From JAFMJV01 sp963800275 (lineage in GTDB: Bacteria > Chloroflexota > Limnocylindria > Limnocylindrales > CSP1-4), in the NCBI GenBank assembly GCA_963800275.1, contig CAWDAI010000006.1, forward strand, positions 442,075 through 506,074: 64,000 nucleotides of DNA, given 5' to 3'. The translations under genes and the position numbers were made by a program. The notes under the pieces were generated by a model. The model saw only the letters and a program-made list of their open reading frames with translations, was not told the DNA's origin and did no database searches. This document shows positions 35,766 through 44,729 of this stretch, one piece after another (the first letter of the stretch is position 1; every line of letters starts with the position of its first letter).

Positions 35766-36167
35766 TCAGCCGGTGACGTCGACCGATAGGGGCAGGGCCA
35801 GCAGGAACATGAGCACGATGTTCGTAACCACCGAGGTGATGCCCCAGGATCCCGGTGACTGGCGCAGCCACGGCACGACCGCACCGTACGACAGGAACAC
35901 GCCGGTGTTGGCCAGGCTGCGCCAGCTCGGCAGGCCCGCCAGCAGCAGGGCGGCAGCAGCCAGGAAGACGACCACCACGATGAGCGCGAGCAGGCCCAGG
36001 ACCTTGCCGATCGGGCTGGATATCGTGACCTCGCCCGGCAGGAGCCAGGTTCCGGCACCGACGCCGGTACGCACCGATGTCCACGCGGCGAGGAACCAGA
36101 TCACGTGCGAAAGGCCATGCATGACCAGAAGGGTCACGGCCAGCAGACGGAAGAGGTCGAGCAGCAC
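35766..36167 (-). CDS. Hypothetical four-helix membrane protein
   Basis: A 133-residue protein with four hydrophobic segments (LLAVTLLVMHGLSHVIWFLA; a second near 55-78; a third near 88-98; a fourth near 112-127). I do not recognise the family. Start GTG 36167 lies 6 nt after TACTAT on the minus strand, so it is probably leaderless. Confidence 0.6.
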   Translation of the reverse strand: MLLDLFRLLAVTLLVMHGLSHVIWFLAAWTSVRTGVGAGTWLLPGEVTISSPIGKVLGLLALIVVVVFLAAAALLLAGLPSWRSLANTGVFLSYGAVVPWLRQSPGSWGITSVVTNIVLMFLLALPLSVDVTG

Positions 36168-36299
36168 GGGGGGATAGTAGAGGCTCGCTTCAGGGGGAAG
36201 CCCGGCTCGGTCGTGGAGGGCCGCCCTCGAGGATCCGTGAAGCCCTGCACGTCAACGGGCTAGCCGGCCGGCACGCTCGCGAACCGCTACGCTGCGCGG

Positions 36300-36683
36300 A
36301 TGCGTGTGCCCGACTTCCTGGTCCGCCAGTTCTACATCAACGGCAGCCTGCGCCACGATGGAGATGGCTTCAGCCTGCAGGCCAGGAACGGACTTGGCGA
36401 CGGCCGACTCGTGGGCATCGGCGCCGTGGTCGTGGACGGCTCGACCATCGACCCGGCCTCTATCACGGCCACGAGGTCGGGCGACCCGACGGTCTACCGT
36501 GCGACGGACGTCTCGCGAACCTCGCCCGTGGCGTTCGGCAAAGGCGACGTCGTGACCCTGCGCGTATCCGGCCACCGACTGGCCCCCGGAGAGCATCGCT
36601 TCGAGGTGGAGGTCGTGGAGCGCGATGCCGGGGCACTCCAGCTCGCCTTGAAGGACAGCGTGGGGCCTGCCTCCGGGATCTAG
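36300..36683 (+). CDS. Hypothetical protein, beta-rich
   Basis: A 127-residue protein without signal peptide or membrane segment. It looks beta-rich (FLVRQFYINGSLRHDGDGFS; RFEVEVVERDAGALQLALKD). No family recognised. ATG 36300 is 6 nt after TACGCT, a leaderless arrangement. Its stop overlaps the stop of the convergent hydrolase by 4 bp. Confidence 0.55.
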   Translation: MRVPDFLVRQFYINGSLRHDGDGFSLQARNGLGDGRLVGIGAVVVDGSTIDPASITATRSGDPTVYRATDVSRTSPVAFGKGDVVTLRVSGHRLAPGEHRFEVEVVERDAGALQLALKDSVGPASGI

Positions 36684-37429
36684 TCCTCGGCCGTGGCGTC
36701 GACCCGCTCGAGCAGGTCCAGCGTGGCGGCGACCACCTGCGACTGCTGCTCCTCGCGGCTGATGCTCGCGGTGCCGTCCCCCGCCTGTTCGCCATACCAG
36801 CCGAAGCCGGCATGGTTGCCTCCATCGATCTCGACGAAGTCGGCGTCAGCCGGCAGCTGCGAGCGCGAGGCGTCGATCTCGGCGGGGTCCGAGAGGCCGT
36901 CTTCGGTGGCGTAGATGGAGGTCACCGCGATCGTGGAGTCGGCCAGGCTCACGCCGCCGGGAGGGTAGGCTCCCCAGAGGACCAGCCCGTCCACAGCATT
37001 GTGGCCGTCTGCATACTGCGCCGCCATCGCGCCGCCGAGCGAATGGCCCCCGACGACCCAGCGGTCGATCTCCGGGTGGGCTGCGAAGACATCGGTGGCG
37101 ACATCCGGCGAGAGCACCGCCAGGCCGAACGGCATCGATGGAGCGACCGCGGTGTAGCCTGCCTCGGCGATCGCGTGGAGAGCCGGCGCGTAGGCTTCTG
37201 GCGGCACACGACCGCCCGGGTAGAACACGAGCCCGGTGCTGGCCGGATCCTGTGGGGTGAACGTCAGCCACGGGTCAGAGGTCACGGTCACCAGCGCATC
37301 TGAGCGCAATGACGCCGCTGCTTCCGGCATCGGGTCGGCGAGGTCGTTGAGCCAGACGTAGCCGACCGCGCCGAGCGCGAGCACGACGGCCACGACGATG
37401 CCGGTGATCAGCTTCCAGTGACGCTTCAT
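36680..37429 (-). CDS. Alpha/beta hydrolase, membrane-anchored or secreted
   Basis: A 249-residue protein with an N-terminal hydrophobic anchor (LITGIVVAVVLALGAVGYVW). The hydrolase fold follows: GHSLGG nucleophile elbow near residue 128, acidic residue in ATEDGLSD near residue 175 and the catalytic His in GGNHAGFGWYG near residue 205. It resembles the dienelactone-hydrolase-like PF12695 group; the substrate is unknown. TAGACT lies 9 nt before the ATG on the minus strand, suggesting a leaderless mRNA. Confidence 0.75.
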   Translation of the reverse strand: MKRHWKLITGIVVAVVLALGAVGYVWLNDLADPMPEAAASLRSDALVTVTSDPWLTFTPQDPASTGLVFYPGGRVPPEAYAPALHAIAEAGYTAVAPSMPFGLAVLSPDVATDVFAAHPEIDRWVVGGHSLGGAMAAQYADGHNAVDGLVLWGAYPPGGVSLADSTIAVTSIYATEDGLSDPAEIDASRSQLPADADFVEIDGGNHAGFGWYGEQAGDGTASISREEQQSQVVAATLDLLERVDATAED

Positions 37430-37514
37430 CGAATCGAAAGTCTAGGTGCTGCGGTGGCAGGGCGCGCTGAGGGCATGCCTCGGGCACCTGCCCGGCCCTG
37501 CTACCATCCGCCGG

Positions 37515-38228
37515 ATGACGACAGCCGAACGTGCCGGGCGAATGGCTCCCCAGCCCGCACTCACCCTGGGTGACTACCTCATCCCCGCAAGCCTGGCCGC
37601 CCGCGCCCCGGCCTGGGCGCGTGACGTGGCCCTGGTCGCCGGAGGCGTGCTCCTGCTCATCCTGGGCGCACGCATCGCGTTCGACCTGCCGGCGGTGAGC
37701 CTCGGTCGTCTCTACGTGCCGGACAACCCCTATGTGCCGGTGACCATGCAGACCTTCGGCGTGCTCTTCACCAGCGCCGCGCTCGGTGCCCGCCGGGGGA
37801 TCTCCGCGACCACCATCTATCTGCTGCTGGGGGTCATCGGGCTCCCGGTCTTCGCCTTCGAGCGGTCTGGACTCGAGACCTTCGTGGCGGCCGATGGCGG
37901 CAGGGTCGTGCTCGGCACCACCGGCGGATACCTCCTGGGCTTCATCCTCGCGTCCGGCGTGGTCGGGACGCTGGCCCAGCGGGGGTGGGATCGTCGACTC
38001 GGCGGGTCACTCGGGGCCATGCTCATCGGCACGCTCATCGTCTACGCGGTCGGACTGGCCTGGCTGGCGCTGGCGCTCGGTGCGAGCGTCGTTGACGTGC
38101 TGCCCTACGGGCTGTATCCGTTCCTGCCCGGTGACGTGCTCAAGCTGTTCCTCGCTGCCGGCCTGTTGCCCCTCGCCTGGCGACTGGCCGGGGACCGCGC
38201 CTCGGGAGGCTCGACCAGGCCCGACTGA
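37515..38228 (+). CDS. bioY: Biotin transporter BioY
   Basis: Integral membrane biotin-binding S component, 237 residues with about six hydrophobic segments. PVTMQTFGVLFTSAALGARRG near residue 77 and GTTGGYLLGFILAS near residue 133 are BioY hallmarks. ATG 37515 was chosen because TACCAT (37502-37507) lies 7 nt upstream. The neighbouring ATPase belongs to the ABC-2 exporter type rather than BioM, so this BioY may act alone or with an ECF module elsewhere. Its stop overlaps the next ATG (TGATG). Confidence 0.85.
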   Translation: MTTAERAGRMAPQPALTLGDYLIPASLAARAPAWARDVALVAGGVLLLILGARIAFDLPAVSLGRLYVPDNPYVPVTMQTFGVLFTSAALGARRGISATTIYLLLGVIGLPVFAFERSGLETFVAADGGRVVLGTTGGYLLGFILASGVVGTLAQRGWDRRLGGSLGAMLIGTLIVYAVGLAWLALALGASVVDVLPYGLYPFLPGDVLKLFLAAGLLPLAWRLAGDRASGGSTRPD

Positions 38229-39172
38229 TGCCCGCCATCGTCACCGAGTCGCTGGGGAAGTCCTACGGGGGGCATCGTGGGCCGTTCGCCCGAGGCGAGC
38301 GCATCGACGCGCTCGGTGATCTCTCCATCGAGGTCGAGGAGGCCGAGGTCTTCGGGTTCCTGGGCCCGAACGGCGCCGGCAAGTCCACGACCATCCGGCT
38401 GCTCCTCGGCTACCTCCACCCGACCGCCGGCGGGGCGCGGGTGCTGGGGCACGACATCGTCCGCGAAAGCGTGGCGATCCGGCGCCGAACCGGTTATCTG
38501 CCGGGCGGTATCGCCTTCTACGACGGCATGACCGGGTCGGAGCAGCTGTCCTACCTCGAGCGTCTCGACGGTCGCCCGGCCGTCCTGCGTGACCAGCTCG
38601 TGGATCGACTCCAGCTCTCGCAGCGCGATTTGGACCGCCAGATCCGCGACTACTCACGCGGCATGCGCCAGAAGGTGGGCATCATCCAGGCCTTCCAGGC
38701 CGACCCCGAGCTGGCCATCCTCGACGAGCCCACCGAAGGTCTCGACCCGCTCATGCAGCGGGCCTTCTACGAGATCCTCGCAGACCAACGGGATGCCGGG
38801 CGCACCATCTTCTTCTCGTCGCACGTGCTCAGCGAAGTGGAGCGCGTGTGCGATCGCGCGGCCATCGTGCGCGAGGGTCGACTGGTCGCGCTGGCCGATA
38901 TCGACGAGCTGAGATCGCACCGCCGCCGGAGGGTCGAGATACGTCTTGCCGGTCCGGCTCCGGCGCTGCGAGCCGTGCCCGGCGTGACCCGCGTCCGCGA
39001 GCAGGGTGGCGTGCTCACGTGCCAGCTCGAGGGCGACCCCGGTCCGCTCCTGGCCGCGCTCGACGGCGCGGGAGTGGAGGACCTCCTGATCGAGCCCGCG
39101 AGGCTGGAAGAGGCCTTCATGGAGTACTACGCGGAGCCCGGGGTGGGCGACGTGGACGGCCTGCGGCCGTGA
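38228..39172 (+). CDS. ABC-2 type transporter ATP-binding protein
   Basis: A 314-residue exporter ATPase. Walker A GPNGAGKSTT near residue 47, signature YSRGMRQKVGI near residue 141, Walker B LAILDEPTEGLDP near residue 161 and the switch His in SSHVLSE near residue 197. A C-terminal DUF4162-like domain (about residues 230-305) is typical of drug and lantibiotic exporters. It is coupled to bioY upstream and overlaps the permease gene downstream (GTGA). Confidence 0.86.
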   Translation: MPAIVTESLGKSYGGHRGPFARGERIDALGDLSIEVEEAEVFGFLGPNGAGKSTTIRLLLGYLHPTAGGARVLGHDIVRESVAIRRRTGYLPGGIAFYDGMTGSEQLSYLERLDGRPAVLRDQLVDRLQLSQRDLDRQIRDYSRGMRQKVGIIQAFQADPELAILDEPTEGLDPLMQRAFYEILADQRDAGRTIFFSSHVLSEVERVCDRAAIVREGRLVALADIDELRSHRRRRVEIRLAGPAPALRAVPGVTRVREQGGVLTCQLEGDPGPLLAALDGAGVEDLLIEPARLEEAFMEYYAEPGVGDVDGLRP

Positions 39173-39975
39173 ACCTCGCGCTCCTGCGTCAGACGCTGCG
39201 GAGGAACGCCGTGCGCCTGCTGGTCATCTCGGCGGGCCTGGTCCTGATGGGCGTGGTCATGCCGGTGATGTACGCCGCCTTCGGTGAGGAGATGAGCGCC
39301 TTCATCGACTCGGTACCCTTCTTCTCCCAGCTTGCTTCGAGCTTTGGCGGGGGCAACATCATGTCCCTCGAGGGCTCGATGGCGATGGCCTTCAACCACC
39401 CCTTCACCTTGCTGCTCATGGGCATCCTGGCCATCGCCTTCCCAGCGCTGGCGATCGCCGGCGAGCGTGAGCGAGGCACCCTGGAGGTCATCCTTTCCCG
39501 TCCGATCTCGCGTCGCTCGCTGCTGCTCACGCTCTACGTGGCGGGGGTGATCTTCATCGTGATCGCGGTCGGTGTGCTCGTGGCCACGACCGGCATCACC
39601 GGCACGGCCGTGGGCTTTGGCGACCGCATCGACGGCGCGCACCTCGTCGGCCTGTGGCTGACCGACGCGCTGCTCTTCATCACCTTCATGTCGCTCGCGT
39701 TCCTCGTCTCCACCGGGGCCGACCGGGCGGCGCCGGCCATCGGCCTGCCGGCTGCGGTCGTGCTCCTGAGCTATCTCGCGTGGGCCATCGGGGGCATCTG
39801 GCCGGACGTGCGAGTCCTGGCCGAGTGGTCGCCGTTCCAGCTGCTCAAGGCCCAGCGTGTCCTGACCGATGGGGCGACCGTGAGCGACCTGGCCGTGATG
39901 GCCGCCGCGATCGCCTTGCTCGCGGCTGCCGCCTTCTATCGCTTCCCGCGGCGCGACCTGCCAGCACCGAGCTGA
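39169..39975 (+). CDS. ABC-2 type transporter permease
   Basis: Membrane half of the exporter, 268 residues, about six segments. Start GTG 39169 overlaps the ATPase stop. The motif AGERERGTLEVILSRPISRRSLL near residue 97 is the conserved cytoplasmic region of ABC-2 permeases. Cargo is unknown. Confidence 0.84.
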   Translation: MNLALLRQTLRRNAVRLLVISAGLVLMGVVMPVMYAAFGEEMSAFIDSVPFFSQLASSFGGGNIMSLEGSMAMAFNHPFTLLLMGILAIAFPALAIAGERERGTLEVILSRPISRRSLLLTLYVAGVIFIVIAVGVLVATTGITGTAVGFGDRIDGAHLVGLWLTDALLFITFMSLAFLVSTGADRAAPAIGLPAAVVLLSYLAWAIGGIWPDVRVLAEWSPFQLLKAQRVLTDGATVSDLAVMAAAIALLAAAAFYRFPRRDLPAPS

Positions 39976-40017
39976 TGCGCCGGCTGCCCCGGCCGCGGCT
40001 CGCTAGACTGGTGCCTG

Positions 40018-41055
40018 ATGGGTGTCAACCGGCGCTACCTCGGCTGGGGTGTCTTCCTGATCGCGTTCGGCGGCATCCGGCTGGCGGTCGATCACGGCTG
40101 GATCGACCCGGCTCTGGCCGCCGACCTCGGCCAGCTGTGGCCGCTCATCCTCGTGGGCATCGGCCTCGGGCTCATCCTCCGCTACACGCCGCTCGCCTGG
40201 TTCGGCGGAGCGCTGGTGGCCGCTACCTTCGGGCTCCTTCTCGGCGCGGCCGTGGTCTCCGTCCGCGACGACGCCTTCAGCGACCTGCAGAGCGTGCTCC
40301 CCGCGGTGCTCAGCGGCAACTGCGCCGGAGATGACATCGGCACCATGACCAGCAGCCAGGATGGCGTGGTCACCGGCGACGCCTTCGCCTTGGACGTGGA
40401 CCTGTGGTGCGGTGAGATCCGCGTCACTCGGGGGGCGACCGAGTCGTGGGCGGTCCTGGCGCGGACCGATTCTGCCGACCCGCCCCGGATCGAGGTCGCC
40501 GAGAGCACCGCGGGCACCACGACCGTGCACCTCGCCCCGGCCACAGACGAGGACATCGTGTTTCTGGGCCGCACGAAGAAGAGCCGGTGGGACGTGCAGG
40601 CGCCGGCTAAGCCGGCGCTGCGCTTCTCGGGGACACTCAACGCGGCAACGGGGCTGATCGACGTTGGCAGCGGACCGGTCGAGAGCCTCGAGGGCACCTG
40701 GAACGGGGCTGATGTCGTGGCCGATCTCTCCGGCGCCTCGATGGCGCAGACGGCACGCGTGGACCTGACGCTCAACGCGAGCGAGGGCCGGTTGCTGCTG
40801 CCGAACGGCTCGGTCGATGCCTCCATCACCCTCAATGCCTCGTCGCTGACGATGTGTGTGCCGGCGTCCGCCCCGCTGGTGTTGACATACGAGTCGGTGC
40901 TGGGAGCAGCAGACCTGGGCTCGGCGGGGCTGACCGAGGTCGATGGCGGTCGTTGGGTGACCCCAGGCTTCGCCGACGAGCTCGAGCACCTCAGTCTGCG
41001 GGTCAGGAACACCGCCTCGTCCTTCTCGCTCCAGCGCCCGGAGGCATGCTCATGA
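40018..41055 (+). CDS. LiaI/LiaF-like membrane protein with toastrack-like domain
   Basis: A 345-residue protein. The first 85 residues hold a LiaI/LiaF-type hairpin of membrane segments (GVFLIAFGGIRLAVDHG; LWPLILVGIGLGLIL). The remaining 250 residues form a beta-rich extracellular domain resembling the toastrack repeats of envelope-stress proteins (FSGTLNAATGLIDVGSGPV; VDLTLNASEGRLLLPNGSV). ATG 40018 lies 8 nt after TAGACT, so it is probably leaderless. It overlaps the next gene (ATGA). Confidence 0.65.
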   Translation: MGVNRRYLGWGVFLIAFGGIRLAVDHGWIDPALAADLGQLWPLILVGIGLGLILRYTPLAWFGGALVAATFGLLLGAAVVSVRDDAFSDLQSVLPAVLSGNCAGDDIGTMTSSQDGVVTGDAFALDVDLWCGEIRVTRGATESWAVLARTDSADPPRIEVAESTAGTTTVHLAPATDEDIVFLGRTKKSRWDVQAPAKPALRFSGTLNAATGLIDVGSGPVESLEGTWNGADVVADLSGASMAQTARVDLTLNASEGRLLLPNGSVDASITLNASSLTMCVPASAPLVLTYESVLGAADLGSAGLTEVDGGRWVTPGFADELEHLSLRVRNTASSFSLQRPEACS

Positions 41056-41381
41056 GCGAGTACCCGAGCGGGCCCCAAACGCCGCCGCCGCAGCCGCCAG
41101 GACGGTATCCACAGCGATCGCCTGACCCCTATGCGCCGCAGCCGCAGTGGTCCCCCCCGCAGCAACCGCCGCCGCCACGCCGCCGACGGCGCTCGCGAGG
41201 TGGCCTGGGCGCGGCGGTCGTGGGCCTGCTGCTCGTGCTTGGCGGACTCTGGATCCTCTTCGGCGAGCAGCTCGGGATCGACCTTGACTGGCACGAGGTC
41301 TGGCCCATCGGCGCGGTCGCCATCGGCTGCCTGCTCGTGGTCGCCTCGGTGATACCTGGCGGGGACCGCGAGGATGCCTGA
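41052..41381 (+). CDS. Small proline-rich LiaI/DUF5668-like membrane protein
   Basis: A 109-residue protein. The N-terminal half is proline/glutamine-rich (PPPQPPGRYPQ) and ends in RRRRRSRGG. Two membrane segments follow (GAAVVGLLLVLGGLWILFG; VWPIGAVAIGCLLVVASVI), as in LiaI-type proteins. It is translationally coupled to the toastrack gene. A joint role in envelope stress sensing is an inference. Confidence 0.6.
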   Translation: MSEYPSGPQTPPPQPPGRYPQRSPDPYAPQPQWSPPQQPPPPRRRRRSRGGLGAAVVGLLLVLGGLWILFGEQLGIDLDWHEVWPIGAVAIGCLLVVASVIPGGDREDA

Positions 41382-41462
41382 GGCGGCGAGATAGGTAGTC
41401 CTGCGTGTTGACCGGACGCACCGCGTCGGCTGGCATGGGCCAACGTCGCGGAGGTCAAGCCG

Positions 41463-41897
41463 ATGGAGTCGTTGCTGGGCTGGTTCGATCTGGGGGCCTC
41501 GGCCCTGCCCCTGGGCCCTGCTGCAGCGAGCGAGATGTCCTTGCTGCACCAGGTGCTGCTCTACCTCGTGGTGCTGTTGGGAGTCGTCATGTCGGAGGCC
41601 GTGGCCATGGCGCGGGCGGGCGTCGCGGTCCGCATCGAGCTCGACCGACCGTGGCTGCTCGTGGCCTGCCTGGTCGCACTCGTCGTCTTCCCGGCGGTCT
41701 GGCGGGAGGTCGGGACCTTGGCCGAGTCTGGCCTGCTGGTGCAGGCGGGTATCGCCGCCCAGGGCGGCGTGTTCTGGGGCGTGGTCCTGGCCGGTGCGGA
41801 GAAGGGCGTGCAGGCACGAGCGGATGGCGAGCCAGCAGCCCGGTCCGACGGTCCCGCGCAGGCCGGCAACGACACGGCACCGCACGTGGGGCGGTAG
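41463..41897 (+). CDS. Hypothetical membrane protein
   Basis: A 144-residue protein with about three hydrophobic segments (LLHQVLLYLVVLLGVVMSEAV; PWLLVACLVALVVFPAVW; a weaker one near 92-110) and a polar tail. I do not recognise a family. It lies between the LiaF-like pair and a small conserved-looking gene on the same strand. Confidence 0.5.
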   Translation: MESLLGWFDLGASALPLGPAAASEMSLLHQVLLYLVVLLGVVMSEAVAMARAGVAVRIELDRPWLLVACLVALVVFPAVWREVGTLAESGLLVQAGIAAQGGVFWGVVLAGAEKGVQARADGEPAARSDGPAQAGNDTAPHVGR

Positions 41898-41940
41898 GCT
41901 CCTTCCTGTCGTCTTCACCGCCGCCACAAGGAGCGCACGC

Positions 41941-42210
41941 ATGACCCCGTTGGCCGCGATCTACCGTCCGGGTGCCGGAGACCCCAGCAGCTACCCGGTC
42001 AGCGTCGTCGGTTTCGTGAGCAACTGGTCGGAGGAGACCGGCACGGTGACCGAGGTCGTGTGCGTCACGACCGATGGCGCCCTGCACACCTTCGATGCGG
42101 CCAGGGTGCAGGTGGTCGATCGGAACGTGGCCCAGAGCATCGCCCTGGCCACGGAGATGAATGACCGTCAGCGATATGGCTCGGGCGCCGTCCCGCCAGC
42201 TCGTCGGTGA
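41941..42210 (+). CDS. Small hypothetical protein
   Basis: An 89-residue soluble protein (SYPVSVVGFVSNWSEETGTV; CVTTDGALHTFDAARVQVVD). No family recognised. ATG 41941 follows AAGGAG with good spacing. It ends 80 bp before the phosphodiester glycosidase gene. Confidence 0.5.
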   Translation: MTPLAAIYRPGAGDPSSYPVSVVGFVSNWSEETGTVTEVVCVTTDGALHTFDAARVQVVDRNVAQSIALATEMNDRQRYGSGAVPPARR

Positions 42211-42290
42211 GCCCGCCTCGGGGCCCCTCTCGGTCAGGTCGCTCACGGGACCTCCGGGCCATGGGGCGGAGCGGGCACGAGAGCCACGCT

Positions 42291-43559
42291 ATGGCCATGG
42301 AATCCCACCGCTCACTGCCCGCATTCATCCGCAGGGTCGCGCTCGCGACCGTGGCCGTGGCCCTGGTCGCGACGCCGTTCGCCGCCGCGGCCGAGGCGCG
42401 CATCACCAAGGGCTTCACCCCTCGTGCAAGCACGGATCTCTCAGCCGGCGTCAACTACCGCTTCGGGCGCATGACCACGAGCGGTGGCCATCCCCAGCAG
42501 GTCTTCGTCGGGACGGTCGACCCGCGGAACCCGGCCGTGCGACTCAAGGCCCTGCTCTCGAACGACCGCGTGGTGAGGCGGGCGGTCGTGCGCAACATCA
42601 CGCTGCGCAAGCAGCGCCCCGGCTTCAAGGCGCTCGTCTCCACCAACGGAGACATGTCCACGCGCAACCGCACCGACGGCTACGCGGCGCCCCATTCGAT
42701 GGCCGTCTCCAACGGCGAGCTCATGGTCGCCACGGCCTGCACCCGCCCGACCCTCGGTGTCGACGCCCAGGGCAACGTGGCCATCGACGACGTTCGCGCA
42801 CAGGTGCTGGTGACGCCTCCCGGCTCCAAGGTGCCCGTACGCATCCACAAGGTCAACACGCCGCGCGACAACGGACAGGTGGTCCTGTTCACCAAGCGCT
42901 TCGGCCGCAGCACGCAGACGTCATACGGCGGCCGAGAGGTGATCGTCTCGCTCGAGGGCAAGCTCCGTCCCAACGATGCGCGGGTGGTTCGAGTGCTGAA
43001 GGTGCGCAAGAACGGCGGCAACACGCCGCTGCGCGCGGGCCAGGCCGTGATCTCGGTGAAGAACAGGGCCCAGAAGTGGGTCTACCAGCTGCGCGTGGGC
43101 CAGCGGTTCCGCCTTGATACTCGCGTCGTCCGCAGTCGCGGCAAGCCGTGCGCCTGGGCGCTGCCGGTCGCACCGGGCTTCCGGGCCATCACCGAGGCCC
43201 AGGGCGGGAACTACTTCACCCTGCGCAACGGTCGCATCGCAGCGCCGACCGCCAACACCTACGGGCCTGGATCCCAGCGCCACCCTCGCAGCGGCCTGGG
43301 CGTCACCGCCGATGGCCGCGTGCTGATGGTCGTGGTAGACGGCCGGCGCAGTGCCAGCCACGGGGTCACGCTCGCGGAGATGGGCGAGCTGATGCGTTCG
43401 CTCGGTGCCGTCAGTGCCTTCAACCTCGATGGCGGCGGGTCGTCGGTGATGACACGCTGGAACCCGACGCGTGGCCGTTACGTCGTGGCCAACAAGCCCT
43501 CGGATGGGCGGCAGCGGCCGGCGACCCAGGCTTTCGCCGTGTTCCGGTGGGTGCGCTGA
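42291..43559 (+). CDS. Secreted phosphodiester glycosidase (NAGPA-domain) family protein
   Basis: A 422-residue exported protein. Signal peptide covers residues 1-40 (IRRVALATVAVALVATPFAAAAEA). The C-terminal part is a NAGPA domain (PF09992) with GVTADGRVLMVVVDGRRSAS near residue 342 and the signature FNLDGGGSSVM near residue 385. Such enzymes cleave phosphodiester-linked sugars, as in the mammalian uncovering enzyme, and occur in cell-wall contexts in bacteria. The exact substrate is unknown. ATG 42291 with a second ATG two codons later. Confidence 0.8.
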   Translation: MAMESHRSLPAFIRRVALATVAVALVATPFAAAAEARITKGFTPRASTDLSAGVNYRFGRMTTSGGHPQQVFVGTVDPRNPAVRLKALLSNDRVVRRAVVRNITLRKQRPGFKALVSTNGDMSTRNRTDGYAAPHSMAVSNGELMVATACTRPTLGVDAQGNVAIDDVRAQVLVTPPGSKVPVRIHKVNTPRDNGQVVLFTKRFGRSTQTSYGGREVIVSLEGKLRPNDARVVRVLKVRKNGGNTPLRAGQAVISVKNRAQKWVYQLRVGQRFRLDTRVVRSRGKPCAWALPVAPGFRAITEAQGGNYFTLRNGRIAAPTANTYGPGSQRHPRSGLGVTADGRVLMVVVDGRRSASHGVTLAEMGELMRSLGAVSAFNLDGGGSSVMTRWNPTRGRYVVANKPSDGRQRPATQAFAVFRWVR

Positions 43560-43580
43560 GGGTCGCTCGGGCCGCCTGAC

Positions 43581-44585
43581 CTACTCGCCCAGTGCCGCGT
43601 GGACAGCCGGGATGACCGAGGAGCCATAGAGCTCCAGCTGCTCCTCTTCGTCTCCGCTCATGAGGTAGAGGTTGAACTGGTCCACGCCGACCTCGTGCAG
43701 TCGCAAGAGGCGCTCCACGTGGGCCTCTGCATCCCCCAGCAGGGTGAAGCGGTCCACGACCTCGTCGTCGATGTAGTCGGCGTTGGATGAACCCACCTTG
43801 GCGTGGTGTCGGTAGTCGTATTCCTCGCGCTCTTCGACATAGCTCGTGAGTGACTCCGGCAGCTCCTCGCGCGGATACTTGTTGACCAGGTCCACGACAT
43901 GGTTGGCGACCATCGCCGGGAACCAGCGCACGCGCTCGCGGCCTTCCTCCACCGGGCCGACGTAGGCAGCCGAGGCCGCCTGCACCCGGATCGAGCCGGG
44001 ATCGCGCCCAGCCGCCACCGCGGCGTCTCGCATCTGGCCCGCCATCCAGGCGATGAGGTCCGGATCTCCCAGCTGCAGGATGAGCCCGTCGGCCACACGC
44101 CCGGTCATGGCCAGGGCCATGGGTCCGTAACCCGCGACCCACACCGGCAGCTGCCACGGGCCGGTCCAGCCCAGGTCGAGCACGGTGCCCTTGTACTCGA
44201 CCGCGCGGCCCTCGACGAGCTCGCGGATGACCCGCACGGCCTGCTCCATGGTCTTCAGCTTGGTCGGTGGCAGGCCGAGCATGCGCACCGCTCCGTCGCC
44301 GCGACCCATGCCCAGCTCCATGCGTCCGCCGGAGATCTCCTCCAGCGTGGCCAGGACGCTGGCAGTCACGCTCGGATCACGCGTGGTGGGATTGGTCACG
44401 CAGGCCCCCAGGCGCATGCTGGTGGTGTTGACGGCCATGAGCGTGAGCACGGGGTAGACCTCGCGCCAGAGCACGTGGTTGTCCCACAGCCAGCCGTAGG
44501 TGAAGCCGGCCGCTTCCGCCTGCTGCGTCAGTGCGACGGTGCGACCGATGTCGAACTCTGCCTTGAGGGAGAAGCCGAAGTCCAT
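43581..44585 (-). CDS. LLM-class (luciferase-like) flavin/F420-dependent oxidoreductase
   Basis: A 334-residue TIM-barrel oxidoreductase: MDFGFSLKAEFDIGRTVALT at the start, GACVTNPTTRDPSVTAS near residue 62, GRMELGMGRGDGAVRMLG near residue 87. These match the F420- or FMN-dependent luciferase-like family. ATG 44585 lies 8 nt after TAGGCT on the minus strand, a leaderless arrangement. It is divergent from the SsnA/YgfK genes and may take part in the same catabolism. It is the last fully intact gene before the frameshift-dense zone. Confidence 0.83.
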   Translation of the reverse strand: MDFGFSLKAEFDIGRTVALTQQAEAAGFTYGWLWDNHVLWREVYPVLTLMAVNTTSMRLGACVTNPTTRDPSVTASVLATLEEISGGRMELGMGRGDGAVRMLGLPPTKLKTMEQAVRVIRELVEGRAVEYKGTVLDLGWTGPWQLPVWVAGYGPMALAMTGRVADGLILQLGDPDLIAWMAGQMRDAAVAAGRDPGSIRVQAASAAYVGPVEEGRERVRWFPAMVANHVVDLVNKYPREELPESLTSYVEEREEYDYRHHAKVGSSNADYIDDEVVDRFTLLGDAEAHVERLLRLHEVGVDQFNLYLMSGDEEEQLELYGSSVIPAVHAALGE

Positions 44586-44729
44586 GGGCCCGGAGCCTAC
44601 ACGCCTCGCGAGCTCAGCGGAAGCCCGGGGGCCAACGGGACGCCTCGAAAGGGCCGCCCGGCGGGTGCCGGCGAGGGCATCGGCTGTGGGACAGTGAGCG
44701 GGATCGACCACCAGCCACGAGAGGAGACC

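Noticed and set aside
37515..39172. BioY with the adjacent ATPase as a complete ECF biotin transporter
   Set aside because: The ATPase has a DUF4162-like C-terminus and is coupled to an ABC-2 permease, so it is an exporter component rather than BioM.
40182..41942. 586-codon minus-strand frame
   Set aside because: Antisense to the LiaF-like genes, low-complexity arginine/serine content, no recognisable domain.
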